DNA of 64,000 bases from Eutypella sp. D-1 (taxonomy: Eukaryota; Ascomycota; Sordariomycetes; Xylariales; Diatrypaceae). This document shows, one piece after another, positions 34,056 to 46,473 of the stretch. Both the position numbers and the translations under genes were made by a program. The DNA lies in assembly GCA_023313575.1 (NCBI GenBank), contig JAJTTP010000021.1, forward strand, positions 434,001 to 498,000, given 5' to 3'. A model generated the notes under the pieces. It did not search any database, was not told where the DNA came from, and saw only the letters and a program-made list of their open reading frames with translations. The stretch's first letter is position 1; each line of letters begins with the position of its first letter.

Positions 34056-34651
34056 ATGGCACACGTTTGGTTATTACGCCTCAAGAAGTTTAGGCATGGC
34101 AGTAAACGAATATTTCGAATGCTGCTTGCAGCTCTCGGCCTAAAAGCATGTGAGCTGGGTGTAGACGTGGGCATCGTATGTCGCTTACCTCTTGCTAACG
34201 GTATCTACTAACCAATGTGACACGCAGTTCTTGCCCCTGATTCTATGGGATCTAGCGGAAACTATTGATTCAGGACTTGCTGCGATCCCCGAGATTGAAT
34301 TCCAGTTTTCGACGATTATTGATGTTCTCGCCTGTATTATTTCGTTCGGCGGAATTATGTTCAATACTATTGATGATAATGCACACCTCCAACTGATTCC
34401 TATCTATTTTATCATCATGTCCGTGATTGGTTGAGAACTCCGCCATTGTATCAATCATCTTAATCTAACCATTATATAGGATCATCAGCGGCTGCTTTGC
34501 CTGCTATCAGTTAAAAAAATGGCCAAAGAATCGAAAACGTTACCATAAATCGAAGCCCTTCATCGCATTTACTGCTGACGGCACCCCTATCGCGATACTC
34601 TCCGACGATGAAGCCGAGATGCAGCAGATAGTGGCTAGGCTCCCAGTTTGA
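34056..34651 (+). CDS. Putative small membrane protein, three exons (tentative)
   Basis: Predicted exons 34056-34175, 34228-34418 and 34480-34651 give 160 residues. Intron 1 is convincing (GTATGT, a TACTAACC branch site, acceptor CACGCAG). For intron 2 the acceptor (TCTAACC..ATATAG) is good, but the frame-correct donor is the weaker GTCCGT. Joining there produces a continuous hydrophobic span (LIPIYFIIMIISGCFACY) followed by a basic stretch KKWPKNRKRYHKSK, which supports the model. The middle holds ILWDLAETIDSGLAA and a second hydrophobic segment IIDVLACIISFGGIMF. The tail is acidic and globular (LSDDEAEMQQIVARLPV). No family is recognised; two-helix topology is inferred. Confidence 0.42.
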
Positions 34652-35557
34652 TTCTCTTATACAAGAAGCACAGTAATGCCGCTGGGAATCATGGGATAAT
34701 ATGGCGGCGGGAGATAATTGTCACTTCATCCTCGAGTCGGCAATTGGGTTATCGGTCCTGGTCACAACATAAACATGGTGATTATGTTCATGACATATTC
34801 TGGCTTCTATGTATTATGCAAAGCGATTATGATCCAAAGTCTACTCTGAACAAAATCCCTTTTTATGCTCAATAAGGGATGTAAGATGGTATGGAAGGGG
34901 AGTTGAGACGAATATCATGGCTTGTATAGTAAATTATATTTGCCTATAAGTATGGCGGCTAACTACGAATTGAAAGGGGTAGAATTCACTTAATACTCGC
35001 CTTTCACACATAAAAAGTAGTAATTGAATAGGTTGATTCTATATCATATACTTTAACACATTGCATGGCCTAGAAGCGCGTCCAGGGAATGGTCAGACGA
35101 TGGTTATGGTATCAGAGTCCTAGACCGTAGTGAGTATATACTAAAGCAAATGAACATTGAATAGAAAGGCTGAGGAACATCAAAGTGATTATTATGTACC
35201 GGTAAATATACCTCAGATCTTGTCATCCTAGAAGCGTTAGGCCTATTCAGTGGCGTGGACGGGTTGTCAGAATGGAATATCCTCACAATAGGCGCTTAGG
35301 CTATCGTGATACATCTCATAGCTTCCACAGCGACGTTCACTGCGAAAATATTATCACGAAGTTACTTAAGAAAGCCGGTTCTCGAGTGCCAACATTTGCT
35401 CCTGTTCTATCCATATCAAGGAACATTCATGATCTCAAGACCAAAAGCCATGATATACATTGTAAATCGGCCTAACATAGAGTCCTCGATAAAATCTACG
35501 GAAACCCACAAAAGCGCAGAAGAGGCACGAGGCATCCAGAAGGCAGAAACAAGGCTA
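34652..35557. other. Intergenic, no gene seen
   Basis: AT-leaning sequence with short scattered frames only. It contains the presumed 3' end of the small membrane-protein gene and upstream DNA of the Ser/Thr/Pro-rich ORF. Confidence 0.4.
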
Positions 35558-36394
35558 ATGAAACGTATACACCTCATCCTGCCGGCCTGGGCCGCCGCCT
35601 TACAGGTACCAGCTTGGCTTGCACCTAAAGCAGCCGCCGATGTTGGGCTGAATTTATTGAAATGGCGGAGTGGCACGACCCTCAGGACCGACCAGACGAG
35701 TATGAGAGGCTCGTGCCCATCTACTGACGTCAACAATACGAGAAAATGCACCACAGATACGCTGTCCGATGCACGAAACCCTCCTCGTTCCTCAGCTCGA
35801 GAAGTCGCTGCGCCGTTATTCTCCCCTGTATCACGTAGCACGACTGTCACCACACCCGCTCCTACAGCCACAGCCACCACGACGACGACGGCAACCCACG
35901 CCAATCTCCCACAGCGTAGCGTCTCCGCCCCCGCTGAATATACCCCTCCTGCCTCCCCCGCGGCGGCTAGGTCATCGCCGCCTACAGAAGCAGCCCCAAC
36001 CACAGCCACCACCACCACTACCACGGTAACTCACGCTAATACCATACAGAGAAGTGTCTCAAATCACACTCAACGGGCCCCCGCAGACTCCCCTGTGGCG
36101 TCCAGCTCATCGCTGACTACAGCATCGCCCCCAATCATCACCAACACCGCAACATCGTCATCACCCCCAGAGTCACGCACGCCCACACCTACACCAATAA
36201 CACCCGGCGGCTTCGTAGGCGGCTTCACGACCAACCCCAACACCAACACTAACACTAACACATGCCCACACCTAACCTTCGCACCAATGAACCCCCAGCC
36301 TCCCCCCGCAGTAGCCCGGGCGGGACAGCCCGTCATCTGGGCGCGGTATATGCGGTTCATCGGCCCAAGGGGTAGCAGTGGCAGCGGGGTTTAG
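35558..36394 (+). CDS. Ser/Thr/Pro-rich ORF with an imperfect repeat (hypothetical)
   Basis: The frame is open from 35306, but I start it at the ATG at 35558 (MKRIHLILPAWAAALQVPAW), which gives a signal-like N-terminus and 278 residues. The body is mucin-like, rich in Thr, Ser, Pro and Ala. It holds two imperfect copies of a roughly 45-residue unit, each with a Thr run then THAN..QRSVS. Near the C-terminus a short NPNTNTNTNT run comes before a Pro-rich end. Mucin-like proteins are frequent in fungal walls, but low-complexity DNA also produces chance ORFs on both strands, and an opposing 202-codon frame exists here. No conserved domain was seen. Confidence 0.38.
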   Translation: MKRIHLILPAWAAALQVPAWLAPKAAADVGLNLLKWRSGTTLRTDQTSMRGSCPSTDVNNTRKCTTDTLSDARNPPRSSAREVAAPLFSPVSRSTTVTTPAPTATATTTTTATHANLPQRSVSAPAEYTPPASPAAARSSPPTEAAPTTATTTTTTVTHANTIQRSVSNHTQRAPADSPVASSSSLTTASPPIITNTATSSSPPESRTPTPTPITPGGFVGGFTTNPNTNTNTNTCPHLTFAPMNPQPPPAVARAGQPVIWARYMRFIGPRGSSGSGV

Positions 36395-37010
36395 CGGTGG
36401 AGCGGGTAGGGGAGAAGAGATGAGGTTGGAAAGGGTGTTTTTATTTAGTTCTGTGAGGTGAGCGGGTTTTGTTGGATATCACATCACAACACACATACAA
36501 GAAGAGCCTCCCTTCCCTCCCCCGTTCTGAGGGAGATTTGAGTATATGGTCTGAGTCTGAAAGGCACGGTGGCGACTGGAGAGGGGGGGTCAGAGGATTG
36601 GAATAAGAGGCTCATGTGTAGCTCGCATGAAGTCAGCAACCAAAGAACCAAAAAAGAGAAAAGAGACGGACAGTGCAGACACGGTTTCATTTTCATGATG
36701 TTTTGCCTTTTCTTTTCTAACTCATCCTCGTTTTTGACTCCTTTGCCGAACATGCTTTGAATTACTCGCTTAAAGTGAGCTACCTACCTACCGGTTTTTG
36801 GGTAGCCCAAGTACTTATGTAGTTGGACCTGAGAGAAGATGGTGATGGGAAAAAGGGGGATCGCACGTCATAAATCCATGTATGACCCCCAACATGTCCA
36901 TGCCCCATGCTATGCCATGCTATAACATGCCGCACGATGAAACACCGAGCAAGATCCCGATCCAAACCCAGATAGACAGACAGACATACAGGAAACCCCC
37001 TCTCTCCTCC
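36395..37010. other. Intergenic, no gene seen
   Basis: This stretch lies between the Ser/Thr/Pro ORF and the 3' end of the GMPPA gene. It includes a TACCTACCTACC run at about 36780. No supported frame. Confidence 0.45.
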
Positions 37011-38642
37011 TCACATGATGACTTCATTAGCGACGTCCTAGAGGTAGAGAGATGGTCAGCAAAATCGATAAAAACCGGTAAAGAGAAAGACATGGGACGG
37101 AGATAAGATAAGACGTACCCTCTTCAGTTCCTTGAAGGGCAGGCAGACGCAGTTCTGGACGCGGACCTCGTCGCCGACGCCGCATTCCTTGCCGAGGATG
37201 GTGATGCTCTGGACCTTGACGCCGTTCTTGACCACACTCGTAGTGTGGCTGGTGACGGGGGTGGGGGTGCCCTCGACGCGGGCCCAGGCGCCGACGCGGC
37301 TGTTCCAGCCGACGATGGAGTAGAGGACGCAGGCGTCGTGCTTGATCTCGGCGTCCTCGAGGACGATGGACTCCTTGACGCGAGCTCCGGGGCCGATGTG
37401 GACGCGGGGGCCGACGGAGACGTTGGGGCCCAGCTTGGCGGTGGGGTCGACGTGGGCGGTGGGGTGGATGAAGACGGGAGGGATGATGTGGTTGGGCACG
37501 GGCTTCGCGAGCTCGGGGGACTGCGCCTGCAGGGCCTGCTGCAGGTACAGGGCGTTGGCGGGGACGGCGGAGCCGGCGGTCTTGATCTGGCGCCAGAAGT
37601 CCTTGGTCTCGTAGACGAAGAACTGCTTGTTGTCGGCGAGCTCGCCAAGGATGTCCTGCTCGAGGCGGATGACCTCCTTGTGGTCCTCGTCGTCGTCGGC
37701 GTCGGCGGCGATGAAGCTGGACTCGAGGTTGTCGGAGGAAGGATAGGAGACGAGACGGGGGCGCTCGGTGCGGCGCTTGATGGCGGTCTTGATGCTGGGG
37801 AAGATGGCCTCGGTGCTAAAGAGGTAGACGCCGCAGTTGATGAGGTTGGAGATGTGGCCCTCGGGCTTCTCGACGTAGTGCAGGACGCGGCGGGTGTGGG
37901 CGTCGGAGACGATGCAGCCGAAGTTGGTGGCGGCGTCCTCGGCGACGCGGGTGCCGAGGATGACGGCCTCGGCGTCCTTGTTGTTGAAGAGCTCGGCCAT
38001 CTCGTTCAGGGGGAAAGAGCAGCAAACGTCGGAGTTGAGGACGAAGATGCGCTCGGGACGGCCCTTGAGGATGGCATCACGGAAGTGGTAGAGACCACCG
38101 GCGGTGCCGAGGGCCTGATACTCGCGGAGGTACTTGATGGGGAGGTTGGGGAATTCGGAGGCGGCCTCCTTGATGAAGTCCTTGAACACGCTCTCGTCGT
38201 AGTAGCCGATCATGCAGACCTCTTGGATAGAGGGGACTTTGGCAATGGCGGTCAGACAATGCCAGATGATGGGGTGGCCTGCGACATCGAAGAGAGGCTA
38301 TATATATTTCCATATTTCTTTCTATTACTACAACTCCTACTAGTATTGCCATTGCTACTACTGACCTTAGGAACATCGAGGGATAACGGGCGGAATCTGG
38401 TTCCTCGCGAGGGGCCACCGACCTAAAAGAGAAAAAAAAGGGTTAGGAATAAATGTCAGCTAAGGGCATGATACATCATAATTCCACCCTATTTATCCAG
38501 GTATCCTATGCTAAACCCCCCCATATACCTGGAGGGAGTTATTGAGCATTAGGTGAACATAAAGGACGAAACATACTAAGATGACAGCCTTGGTGCCCTT
38601 ACCAGAGCTGGGCTGGCCTCCCCGAATCGGTACCTGAAGCAT
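37011..38642 (-). CDS. gmppA: Mannose-1-phosphate guanylyltransferase, GMPPA-type (regulatory alpha) subunit, four exons
   Basis: Exons 38577-38642, 38366-38422, 37119-38297 and 37011-37037 give 442 residues. The nucleotidyltransferase domain starts KAVILVGGPSRGTRFRPLS, the NDP-sugar pyrophosphorylase loop. It continues with PKPLFDVAGHP-type sequence, IIWHCLTAIAKVPSIQEV, LGTAGGLYHFRD, LNSDVCCSFPL and VEKPEGHISNLINCGVYLF. The C-terminal half is a left-handed beta-helix of hexapeptide repeats (HPTAHVDPTAKLGPNVSVGP). The length, and the insert between LFSTEAIF and IRLEQDILG, fit GMPPA rather than the shorter catalytic MPG1/GMPPB. The family supplies or regulates GDP-mannose for glycosylation and wall mannan in the cytosol; in animals GMPPA acts as the GDP-mannose-sensing partner. 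The terminal nine codons, DVANEVIM plus stop, sit on their own tiny exon. Confidence 0.92.
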
Positions 38643-39837
38643 AGTGGACAGATAGATCGACAGGGAATTTCACGATAATTTTGACGACGAATTGACGAAT
38701 GAACTTCTTGCGACGCACTGAAAAAAAGAGTGAATGGGTCTAGCAGTTTGGTTTAGTACAGTTCGGTGCGGTGCGTGCGGAATGGAAATGGGAATTGTAT
38801 TATCTGTGTATGGTGTATGTATAGAGTGAAAGCCCCCTCTAAGGTCGATCACCAGGTGAACAAGGCTTTATTATATATGAAGGGGGGTGGTAAGGAAAAA
38901 AAGAAGTGGAAGAACCTTAATGGATGTGTAACTATTTACTTTTTTGCTTTGGTAAGGTACCTTTTCTTACCTAGTCCTTAAGGTATGGTCTGTTGTAGCG
39001 AATACTATGCAGTCGGGTTGCTATCATGCCAAAGTATCATGTGGTTGCAATAGCTGTCCTAAAAACTCGTACTAAGGCATGCAAGCTGTTCACATTCCCA
39101 AATCCAATCAATCAATGGAAAGCGCTACATACGAGGCCAGCTCCCGCTGCGACACTACTACTTCGTACTAGGTAAACTTTGGAACCCCTCCAGCCTGCCT
39201 GGCCTGCCAGCCCTTCCCTGTCTTCAGCCCACCCCTGGAATGGCGGGAATTGTCCTGATTATCTGGCCAATAGGCGATGACGTACCCATGCCCGTGGACT
39301 TTGAAGCTCAATTGGAGCTAATCGATAAGATAAGCCAAGTCGATAAGGTCCATTACATACCTACTTAGGTACCTACCTGGGAACTGCTCCTGCACTACCA
39401 CAACCCCAGCCCCGCAGCGGTCTGGGTAAGCTATGGGTAACTTTGGACTTGATTATACTCGACCTAGCCCTGGAGTAGAATTAAAGAGCAGTCACTAAGT
39501 AGCCAGAACCATTCTAGTGAGTCGCAGGGATGGGAACAGGACAGCTTCGTATTCAGGGGTGTGGTTAGTTGTAGCCGATAGTGCGTCGAAAGGAAATAAA
39601 ATAAGTGGTCAACATAACGGTGAATTAACACAAGAGTCGAAAGCAATGGTCTTGTCCGAGATAGATAGAAGATACGTGCACTCATGTTAGCCCCCGGTTG
39701 GCTTGATCATTACAACGTTTCGTTTCGTATTGGTGGTACAATGCTCCTCTATGCTTGCTCGGCCGCCGGCTTCCCTCATTGCCTCAAGGTTGGTTGGCTC
39801 CCAATGCAAATCAATAAAGAAAGAGGACCATTGATTC
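38643..39837. other. Intergenic: GMPPA promoter and PRE9 3' flank
   Basis: No supported ORF. It carries palindromic GGTACC-centred words typical of this genome's intergenic DNA (AAGGTACCTT at about 38954 and TTAGGTACCTA at about 39366). Confidence 0.45.
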
Positions 39838-40986
39838 CTACTTATCTTCGGCGCTCTCGTCCTTCGCCAGGTCGTGCTCCTTGAGCAGCGCCGTGATCTC
39901 GTCCGCACTCCAGAGCCGATGGTAGATCTTGCCGTCCTTCGTCTGTCCCACCGTCGCGAATTCAACTAGGTTTCGCAAGTTAGCATGTGTGGTTCAAAAA
40001 AAAAAATAGAACTAGAGGTTATGCTATGTGGATTGCTTCCGGGGTTTTGTGGCCCTCGGGGCCGGGTCAGGGTCACACTCACTCTTCTCGCTGCTCAGCT
40101 TGGTCGAGTCCATGGTCTTGCTCAGGACCTTGACGGCCATACCGCAGGCCTCCTTAAGCGAGCAGTCCTCCTTGTAGTCCTGCTTGAGGAGGCTGGAGGC
40201 GCTGGCATTGTTGGCGCCGGCGCTCGTGGCCTTCCAACCGCCGTAGTTCCCCGACGGGTTGCTCAGGTACAGCTGGAACTGCCTCTGCGGGTCCCACCCG
40301 GCGTAGATGAAGGACACGCCGAACGGCCGCAACCCGCCGTGCTGCGTGTAGCCCTGCTTCAGGTCGCATAGTCGCCGCACCAGCTGCTCGCACGGGATGT
40401 CCTCGTTGTACGTCAACAGGTACCGCTGCGCCGCTTGTCGGGCGTAGTTGATCAGGATGTTGGCATCGGCCGTCATGCCCGCCACGGCGCAGATCATGTT
40501 ACTGGAGATCCCATGAGTCAGTTTAGTTGATTTTCTTCCCCTTCCCTTCCAAAAAAATTAAAAAAAGCGAAAGCTCCTGATATGCGAGGTGCGAGTGGGC
40601 GGAGAGCGGGAGGGTAGAGGGGAGAAAATAGAACAGAGATTTGTTCGTCCACGTACTCGTTCAGGATGTAGAGCTTCTCTGCCGACGTGTCCTGCTCTAA
40701 TAACTTGGACGTGACCTTGCGCTCCGCGGCCAGCACGATGCCGTCCTTGGCGAGGATTCCGATCGCGGTTCCGGCGTGTGAGATGGCTTCCAGGGCATAC
40801 TCGACCTGGTAGAGGCGGCCCTCCGGCGAGAAGATAGTGGTCTATATAGATAGATTCAACGTCAGTTGCGGGCCACAAAGACCAAACAGAAGGGGAAAAA
40901 AACCGCCCCCAAAAAACCACCGAAAAACAGGGCCCTCGACGGAGCTTCTGAGGAAAGCTTACTCGTGAATCGTAACGGCGAGACAT
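39838..40986 (-). CDS. PRE9: 20S proteasome subunit alpha-3 (PRE9/PSMA4), four exons
   Basis: Exons 40963-40986, 40657-40841, 40083-40501 and 39838-39965 give 251 residues. The N-terminus [24 protein letters not shown] is the alpha-subunit signature, including the YDSR gate segment. It is followed by [52 protein letters not shown] and [21 protein letters not shown], then [11 protein letters not shown]. These are the residues expected for PRE9, in which an alpha ring of seven subunits gates the proteolytic chamber. The order and length match yeast PRE9, but the C-terminal tail ([16 protein letters not shown]) is shorter. The first exon encodes just eight residues. It is divergently arranged with BYE1. 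Confidence 0.95.
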
Positions 40987-42708
40987 GATGAGGGCGCCGA
41001 CCGCGGGGGGACGGGTTTCAAACGGGTTTCCTAGATTTCCTAAATTTCTCTGGGATGATTTCACGATAAACCTGTCTCCCTTTTGCGATGGACCTGAGCG
41101 GGGCTGGAAATTGGTGGTTTTATGGTTGTAGTTGAGGTTGGTAGCATACAGATGTTGTCTGAGGGAAGGCTGTATTGTATGTCGGATTGTATGTAAGGCG
41201 GCGTTTACTGAGGTCCAAGGCTGCTGTAGTGCAGCAAGCAGCAAGCAGCAAGCTCAAGGTCAGGTATCCACCCAGCTCTTCAGGCTAGGCAAGAGCTCTT
41301 ATACGTATACGCGCTGCAGGGGCCATCTCCGATCGCTAGGTACTTAGTCTTAGGTAAGCAGTAGCAGCAACTTTAAGTCTCTGCCTTACAACCACTCAAG
41401 CCACACCTGAAGCTCTTAGCATCATAATAGTGTGGCTTTCGTGTCGGGATTGATGCCTATTTTGCCGTACCTAGAGTCAACAAGATCTAAGGCAGTTGCC
41501 CCCCCCGATTGTATGTGTATTTGTGTGTGTAACAGCAGGTACCTAAGTAGTACACCGTAACTGCCTTCTAGTCCACCTAACCCCTCATCAACATCTGAGG
41601 GGCAGGCACGACACACTATTCCATTTCTCCAAACCGGGCAATCTCCAGTGCTCTTTCCACTACCCCCATACTCACCATGTCACATCGATATTGTACTATA
41701 CATTTTCGGTACTTTTTACCTAGCTCCACATTGCCCTTCTGGGACGTATTCTCGGCAAACCGTGAATGTATCTTCGAAGTCACTAAAGTATCCTTCTGTC
41801 CCGAGGGAATAACTCCAGATTTGCTAAATCGACCCACATCTTTATAACTTCCAAGCCATTAACTGCGGGAATCCTTCCCACCGCTCCCACTTTATTATCT
41901 TCTTCCTCTTCCATCTCCCATCTGCATCTTTATAATCCCTCCCTTCTCTCCTCCTCTCCTACTCTGCCCCCCTCCCCTCTCTACAGCAACTTTCCTAACG
42001 ATATAAAATTCCTCGATTGCCGTTATCTAGTTAGTCAGGATTCATCCGTTGAGTACCGTGTTCTGGTGGTCGCGATTCGCCTTCATCCGGGACAGGCTCA
42101 GTACAATAAAAGTCACGCGCCTCTACACATTCTAAATAATTCCACGCGGCCCACAATCGTCGCCGAAATCGCGGCCTTGTTTCTTCGCGAGACACGAGAC
42201 GCGACCTACGCGACAGTAACAGTAACAGCGATAGCGACAGCATAACTTAACTACTACGGCCGCACTCCGAGCACTTTCCCCTATCACACATTCCTCGCCC
42301 CTACCTTCAAACGGACGAGGATCTTCTTCCCATTTACAAAACTCCCTTCGATCTCTGCCTAGTTTAGTATTTGAAAAGTAGTGAGGGGCCCTATCATTCA
42401 AAGGTGTTGGAACACATTTCCGGGATTTTCTCATCTTCACGTCTATCTATCATCTAACGTCCCACGTCTTAACTTCGGAGACGTTTGACGCCCGACACCT
42501 TCTCAACCCCCGTCGCGCCGTCTTTCCTCTGGATCAAGTCATAGTACAATCCAGATTTCGTAGTTACATGAATGCCTGAGAGAGATTGCGACCGCATCCT
42601 CCACAAAATAGTAGACGTGTGGCCAAATAGCACATTGCAAATCCTTGAATTTCAATTCAATTGTCGACTGTAGTTGAACCCGAGGGTCACCTCAAAAAGA
42701 CCGCCGTC
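40987..42708. promoter_or_regulatory. Long divergent intergenic region between PRE9 and BYE1
   Basis: 1.7 kb with no supported gene. It has a strongly pyrimidine-rich stretch at about 41893-41995, an AGCAAGCAGC microsatellite-like run at about 41224 and a GGTACCTAAG word at about 41538. Small frames in it lack support. The BYE1 5' untranslated region probably starts near the CT-rich stretch. Confidence 0.45.
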
Positions 42709-45598
42709 ATGTCTGGTAAGCGCACCATCGTTCATACAAAAAGCTTTTGCGACATGGGCCACATTCCAGACCATCCCGAGGTCCTATCTGGAAGTCGCGT
42801 TTCTCGTGTCCCAGGCCCCCCTTCCCCCAATACCCAGTTTTCCATTTATAACGGTCTTTAGAGGCCGGGAAGAACATTAAATAGATATCCCCGAGACCTC
42901 AATCATAGCACCGCCCTCCCGTCTAGTTTCTTATATCCGCTCTAACACAGAATCTTATTCAGGTGAACCAGAGCCCCGTCGATCCGTACGCGCCACCAAA
43001 GGCCAGCACACCAAAGCCTTCGACCAGTTAGAAAACGGCCCGGAACCCCCGAAGCGACGTCAGACTAAAAAGACTGGCAAGAAGGCTGCGGAGAAGGAAG
43101 CCCAGCAAGAGGAAGAAGAGGAGGAAGAGATTATTCGCTGTATATGCGGCGCCATCACGCAGGATGACGACGATGCGAACGAACCATGGATCGCCTGTGA
43201 TAAGTGTGGAGCATGGCAACACAACGTCTGTGTGGGCATGAGCGTTTTCACAGAAGATTTAACTAAGGATTATTTCTGTGAACAATGCGCCCCAGAAAAC
43301 CACAAAGAGACTCTTGCTGGAATAGCGAAGGGTGAGAAGCCTTGGGAGGGCCGGAGGCAGAAGTACGAAGACGATAAAAAACGCAAGAAGGGAAAGAAGG
43401 GGAAGGGCAAACGGGTCAGCGACACCAAAGACCGGGCATCGCCGGCTGCTTCAACGTCCAAGGCGAAGTCATCTCCCACTCCGGATGTCAAGAAGGAAGA
43501 AGTCGTGCCAGAACCGACCTCCGCCAAGGGCAAGCGGAAGTCACGCGATCACTCACAAGGGCCACAGAGTAAGCATCGCAAGGTCACCGAGACGCAGGCG
43601 GCCCCTGTTTATCCTAAATACACCCCGCCCAGCAACCTTCCCGATACTATCCAGAAGTTAGAGGGCACACGGAAGCAGCATGCAGTCGCCCTCCAGAAAT
43701 CACTCGATGCTGCCGTCGATGCGGCCGAAAAGAAACAGCTATACAAGACCCCTACCGGCACTACTAAAAAGGCCGTCACGGAACGTCTGGCCATTGAAAT
43801 CGAGCGCGCTTTCCACGATGCTCATCAGAACAATAGGGAGGCTAATGCTCAACTAAGGAGGCTCGTGTTCAACCTGAAGAGCAACTTAGAGTTGGCCGCC
43901 AGCCTATTAAACCGCATATTACCACCCCCTTCTTTCGTGGTCATGACCGGCGACGAGTTGGCCACCAAGGAACTTCAACGGGAGAATGCGGAAATGAAAG
44001 CTCGTGCTGAGAAGCAGTCCATTCTACCGCCCGAGGAGATATCCCGAGTACGAAGGACTCATAAGGGAGACGAGATCGTCGAGTCTGACAACTTCGCCAT
44101 CGCTTCGGAGGAGGCACCTTCTGCGCTTCGTCGACAGAGCACAAAGGATGGGGATGCAACCAGCCAAAGAAGCGCGTCCGCGAGGAAGAGCGAAGGTTCG
44201 GCAACGCCGGGCCCTAGATCTGCTTCTGCAGCGCCCCTCAGGGTTGACACCCAAGCACCTCAATATTCTCCAAAGGCGAATAACTTTGATATCGGCAAGG
44301 TGTTCTCCAGCGTGAAATCGCCGTCGGGTGCTCACCGGCGACGGTCATCGGCTCAAGTGCCATCTGCGGGTCCCGGGGAAGACGCCGATGTCGATAGGTT
44401 GCTTCGCGACGACGGCAACGAATCCCCACCCTACTCTCCAACCGAAGATCTCGACCCGGATATCGTGTGGCGGGGTCCTCTGTCCATGACGAATGTAGCC
44501 GACATCACAACTGTGGCCAGGTATATGGGCGGCGCTGACCTTAGTAAGGTCAGAGGGATACCTTGGAAGGAGCTAATCCCACCCGTCCTTACTGTTGCCG
44601 GTCGGATCCCAGAGGAGAAGGCGATTCCTTACTTGTGCGGTCTCCGGTATAACAACCAGATCGACCTTGTAATTACCAGCCTACAGCCAGCCAATATCTC
44701 GGATCAGAATGCACGTACCCAGTTTTTGGCCGTCATCGACTATTTCAGAAATAAGAAAAGGTACGGTGTTGTGGGGGAGAGGAAGCTCGGTAATGTCCGA
44801 GACACATACCTCATCCCGGTCTCGGAAGGCGACGGGCCGATTCCTGAGCCGATGCAGAATATAGGCGATCATCTCATTCCTCAGAATCGAACCGAGCCCC
44901 TGCTCTTGATGGTTTTCGTGGTTCGGGACGAAAAGCAAAACCCAATCCCAGCCGATCAACAGAAGGCTGAGGCACCGCCACCAACATCGGCCACGTCCAT
45001 GGACGCCACCCCCTCGGCGCCGCCACGAGGCCCACCGGCCACGCCCTCCTATTCACCTGCTACGCCTCATCCGTACCATCCTCCCAATTACAACCAGACC
45101 CCTATTCCACCGCCGGCTATTACTGGCCAGCAGCCTACCACAGTCCCACCCCGACCAGCCACCACAGTGGCCCCGACACCCGCGCCGCCTGTTCAACAGC
45201 AGCAGCCTACCCCGTCCACGCAAGATCCGCAGGTCACCGCATTGCGAGCAGCGCAAGCCGAAGGCGAACGCAAAGCCCGCCAGGTGCTAGGCCCTCTGTT
45301 CGCGAGTGCCACCGTGACCTTCCTCCTCCCACACGCTGCTCGTATGAAAGAAGGGGAGTGGAATGCTGTGAAGCGATGCCTTGAGCGGGACCACAGGGCG
45401 CGCGACGACCTACAACTGCTAAGCAAGCTCCTCACAGAGGAGGGCAATAGCGCGAAGCAGAGGGATCCACAGGTCGCCCAGGCTGCACCACCGCCGCCGC
45501 CCAATGCCGCTTCTCCTGGAGTGGTTCAGAGCACTCTCGCCGCGGCTGCCGCGAATCAGCCTGGACCTACTCCTCAGGCGGCCCAACCAAAGGCTTAA
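42709..45598 (+). CDS. BYE1: BYE1-like transcription elongation regulator (PHD, TFIIS central and SPOC domains), two exons
   Basis: A 7-nt first exon (ATG TCT G, 42709-42715) joins exon 2 (42963-45598), giving 880 residues. The N-terminus MSGEPEPRRSVRATKGQ is basic. A PHD finger spans residues about 62-111 (CICG...CDKCGAWQHNVC...CEQC). A TFIIS central domain follows at about 225-345 (TERLAIEIERAFHDA, NREANAQLRRLVFNLKSN). A SPOC domain lies at about 497-655 (DIVWRGPLSM, AGRIPEEKAIPYLCGL). The C-terminal third is Pro/Gln/Thr-rich and probably disordered. In yeast Bye1 binds H3K4me3 through its PHD finger and binds Pol II through the TFIIS-like domain. Its nuclear location is supported by KKRKKGKKGKGKR at about residue 137. 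All expected zinc ligands are present. Confidence 0.93.
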
Positions 45599-46473
45599 AA
45601 ACTCTTTCTTTACCATTCGGTACCGATCATCAGTGTTCATCGGGATTCGGCGCCTATCGTGAGAACATACATGTGCTTTTTTTCTCACCCGCGACGCGTT
45701 CGCGGTGAAGGTACCATACTTCCAATAGTACGATATTAAACTTCATCTTCTTTTCCCTTACGATGGGGCTTGACTACGATGCGACCACCTACCTACCTAT
45801 CTACCTCATGTGCAGCAGCATTGCGTGTGTTGGCACCCCCATCAATACCCCCCCACATGAGCAGCAGCAAGCAGGGCATTTGGCTTCGGTAACGTGGATA
45901 TTATTGGATTTGGCTTCGGGACCTTTTATTATGCGCAGTGGGCTTTACAGGACAAAATAAAAACAAACTCGGGACATTTATTTAGCTGCCAGATAGGTAA
46001 ATCCAAATCTACTTATTACAGGCTTTTTTTCCTGGAGACAATCACGTTTAGTTGAGTGGAAGTTCAGTACGAATGGGTAAGCGTGTTGGTTGAGATGACG
46101 TTAGAGAGACTTGAAATGTGACATTGTGCTGCCGGTCTTACTCTATACGTGTGCGCGAGTATCACATCATGGCTTGTCGATTCTGCTCCCGCGTTGCTCT
46201 TTATTCATGACAAGCTCGTTTCATTAACTGCGCATTTCCAACGGCCGCGAAATATACCACCTCATATGTGCCCGTCCCTCGGTGATACCCACCAACCATA
46301 TACGTGCGACGCCTTACCATTGCGTCCCTTATAATAATGTAAGTATATCGGATAACGACCGCAGTCCATCTCATATATGTACATAAGTTCCTCCCCGCTC
46401 CTCTCTACGGCGACTAAGTATGTATCCACATCTGCACCCCCCACCCCCCTTTTCGCACAACACCAGAAATAGA
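45599..46473. other. Intergenic between convergent genes
   Basis: This stretch holds the 3' flanks of BYE1 (plus) and the GPI-type wall protein (minus). Only short unsupported frames, plus a CTACCTACCTA run near 45790. Confidence 0.45.

Noticed and set aside
37245..38426. 393-codon plus-strand frame opposite GMPPA
   Set aside because: It is the mirror of a GC-biased conserved gene: composition is dominated by Gly, Asp, Val and Ala with no domain, and the minus-strand GMPPA reading is unambiguous.
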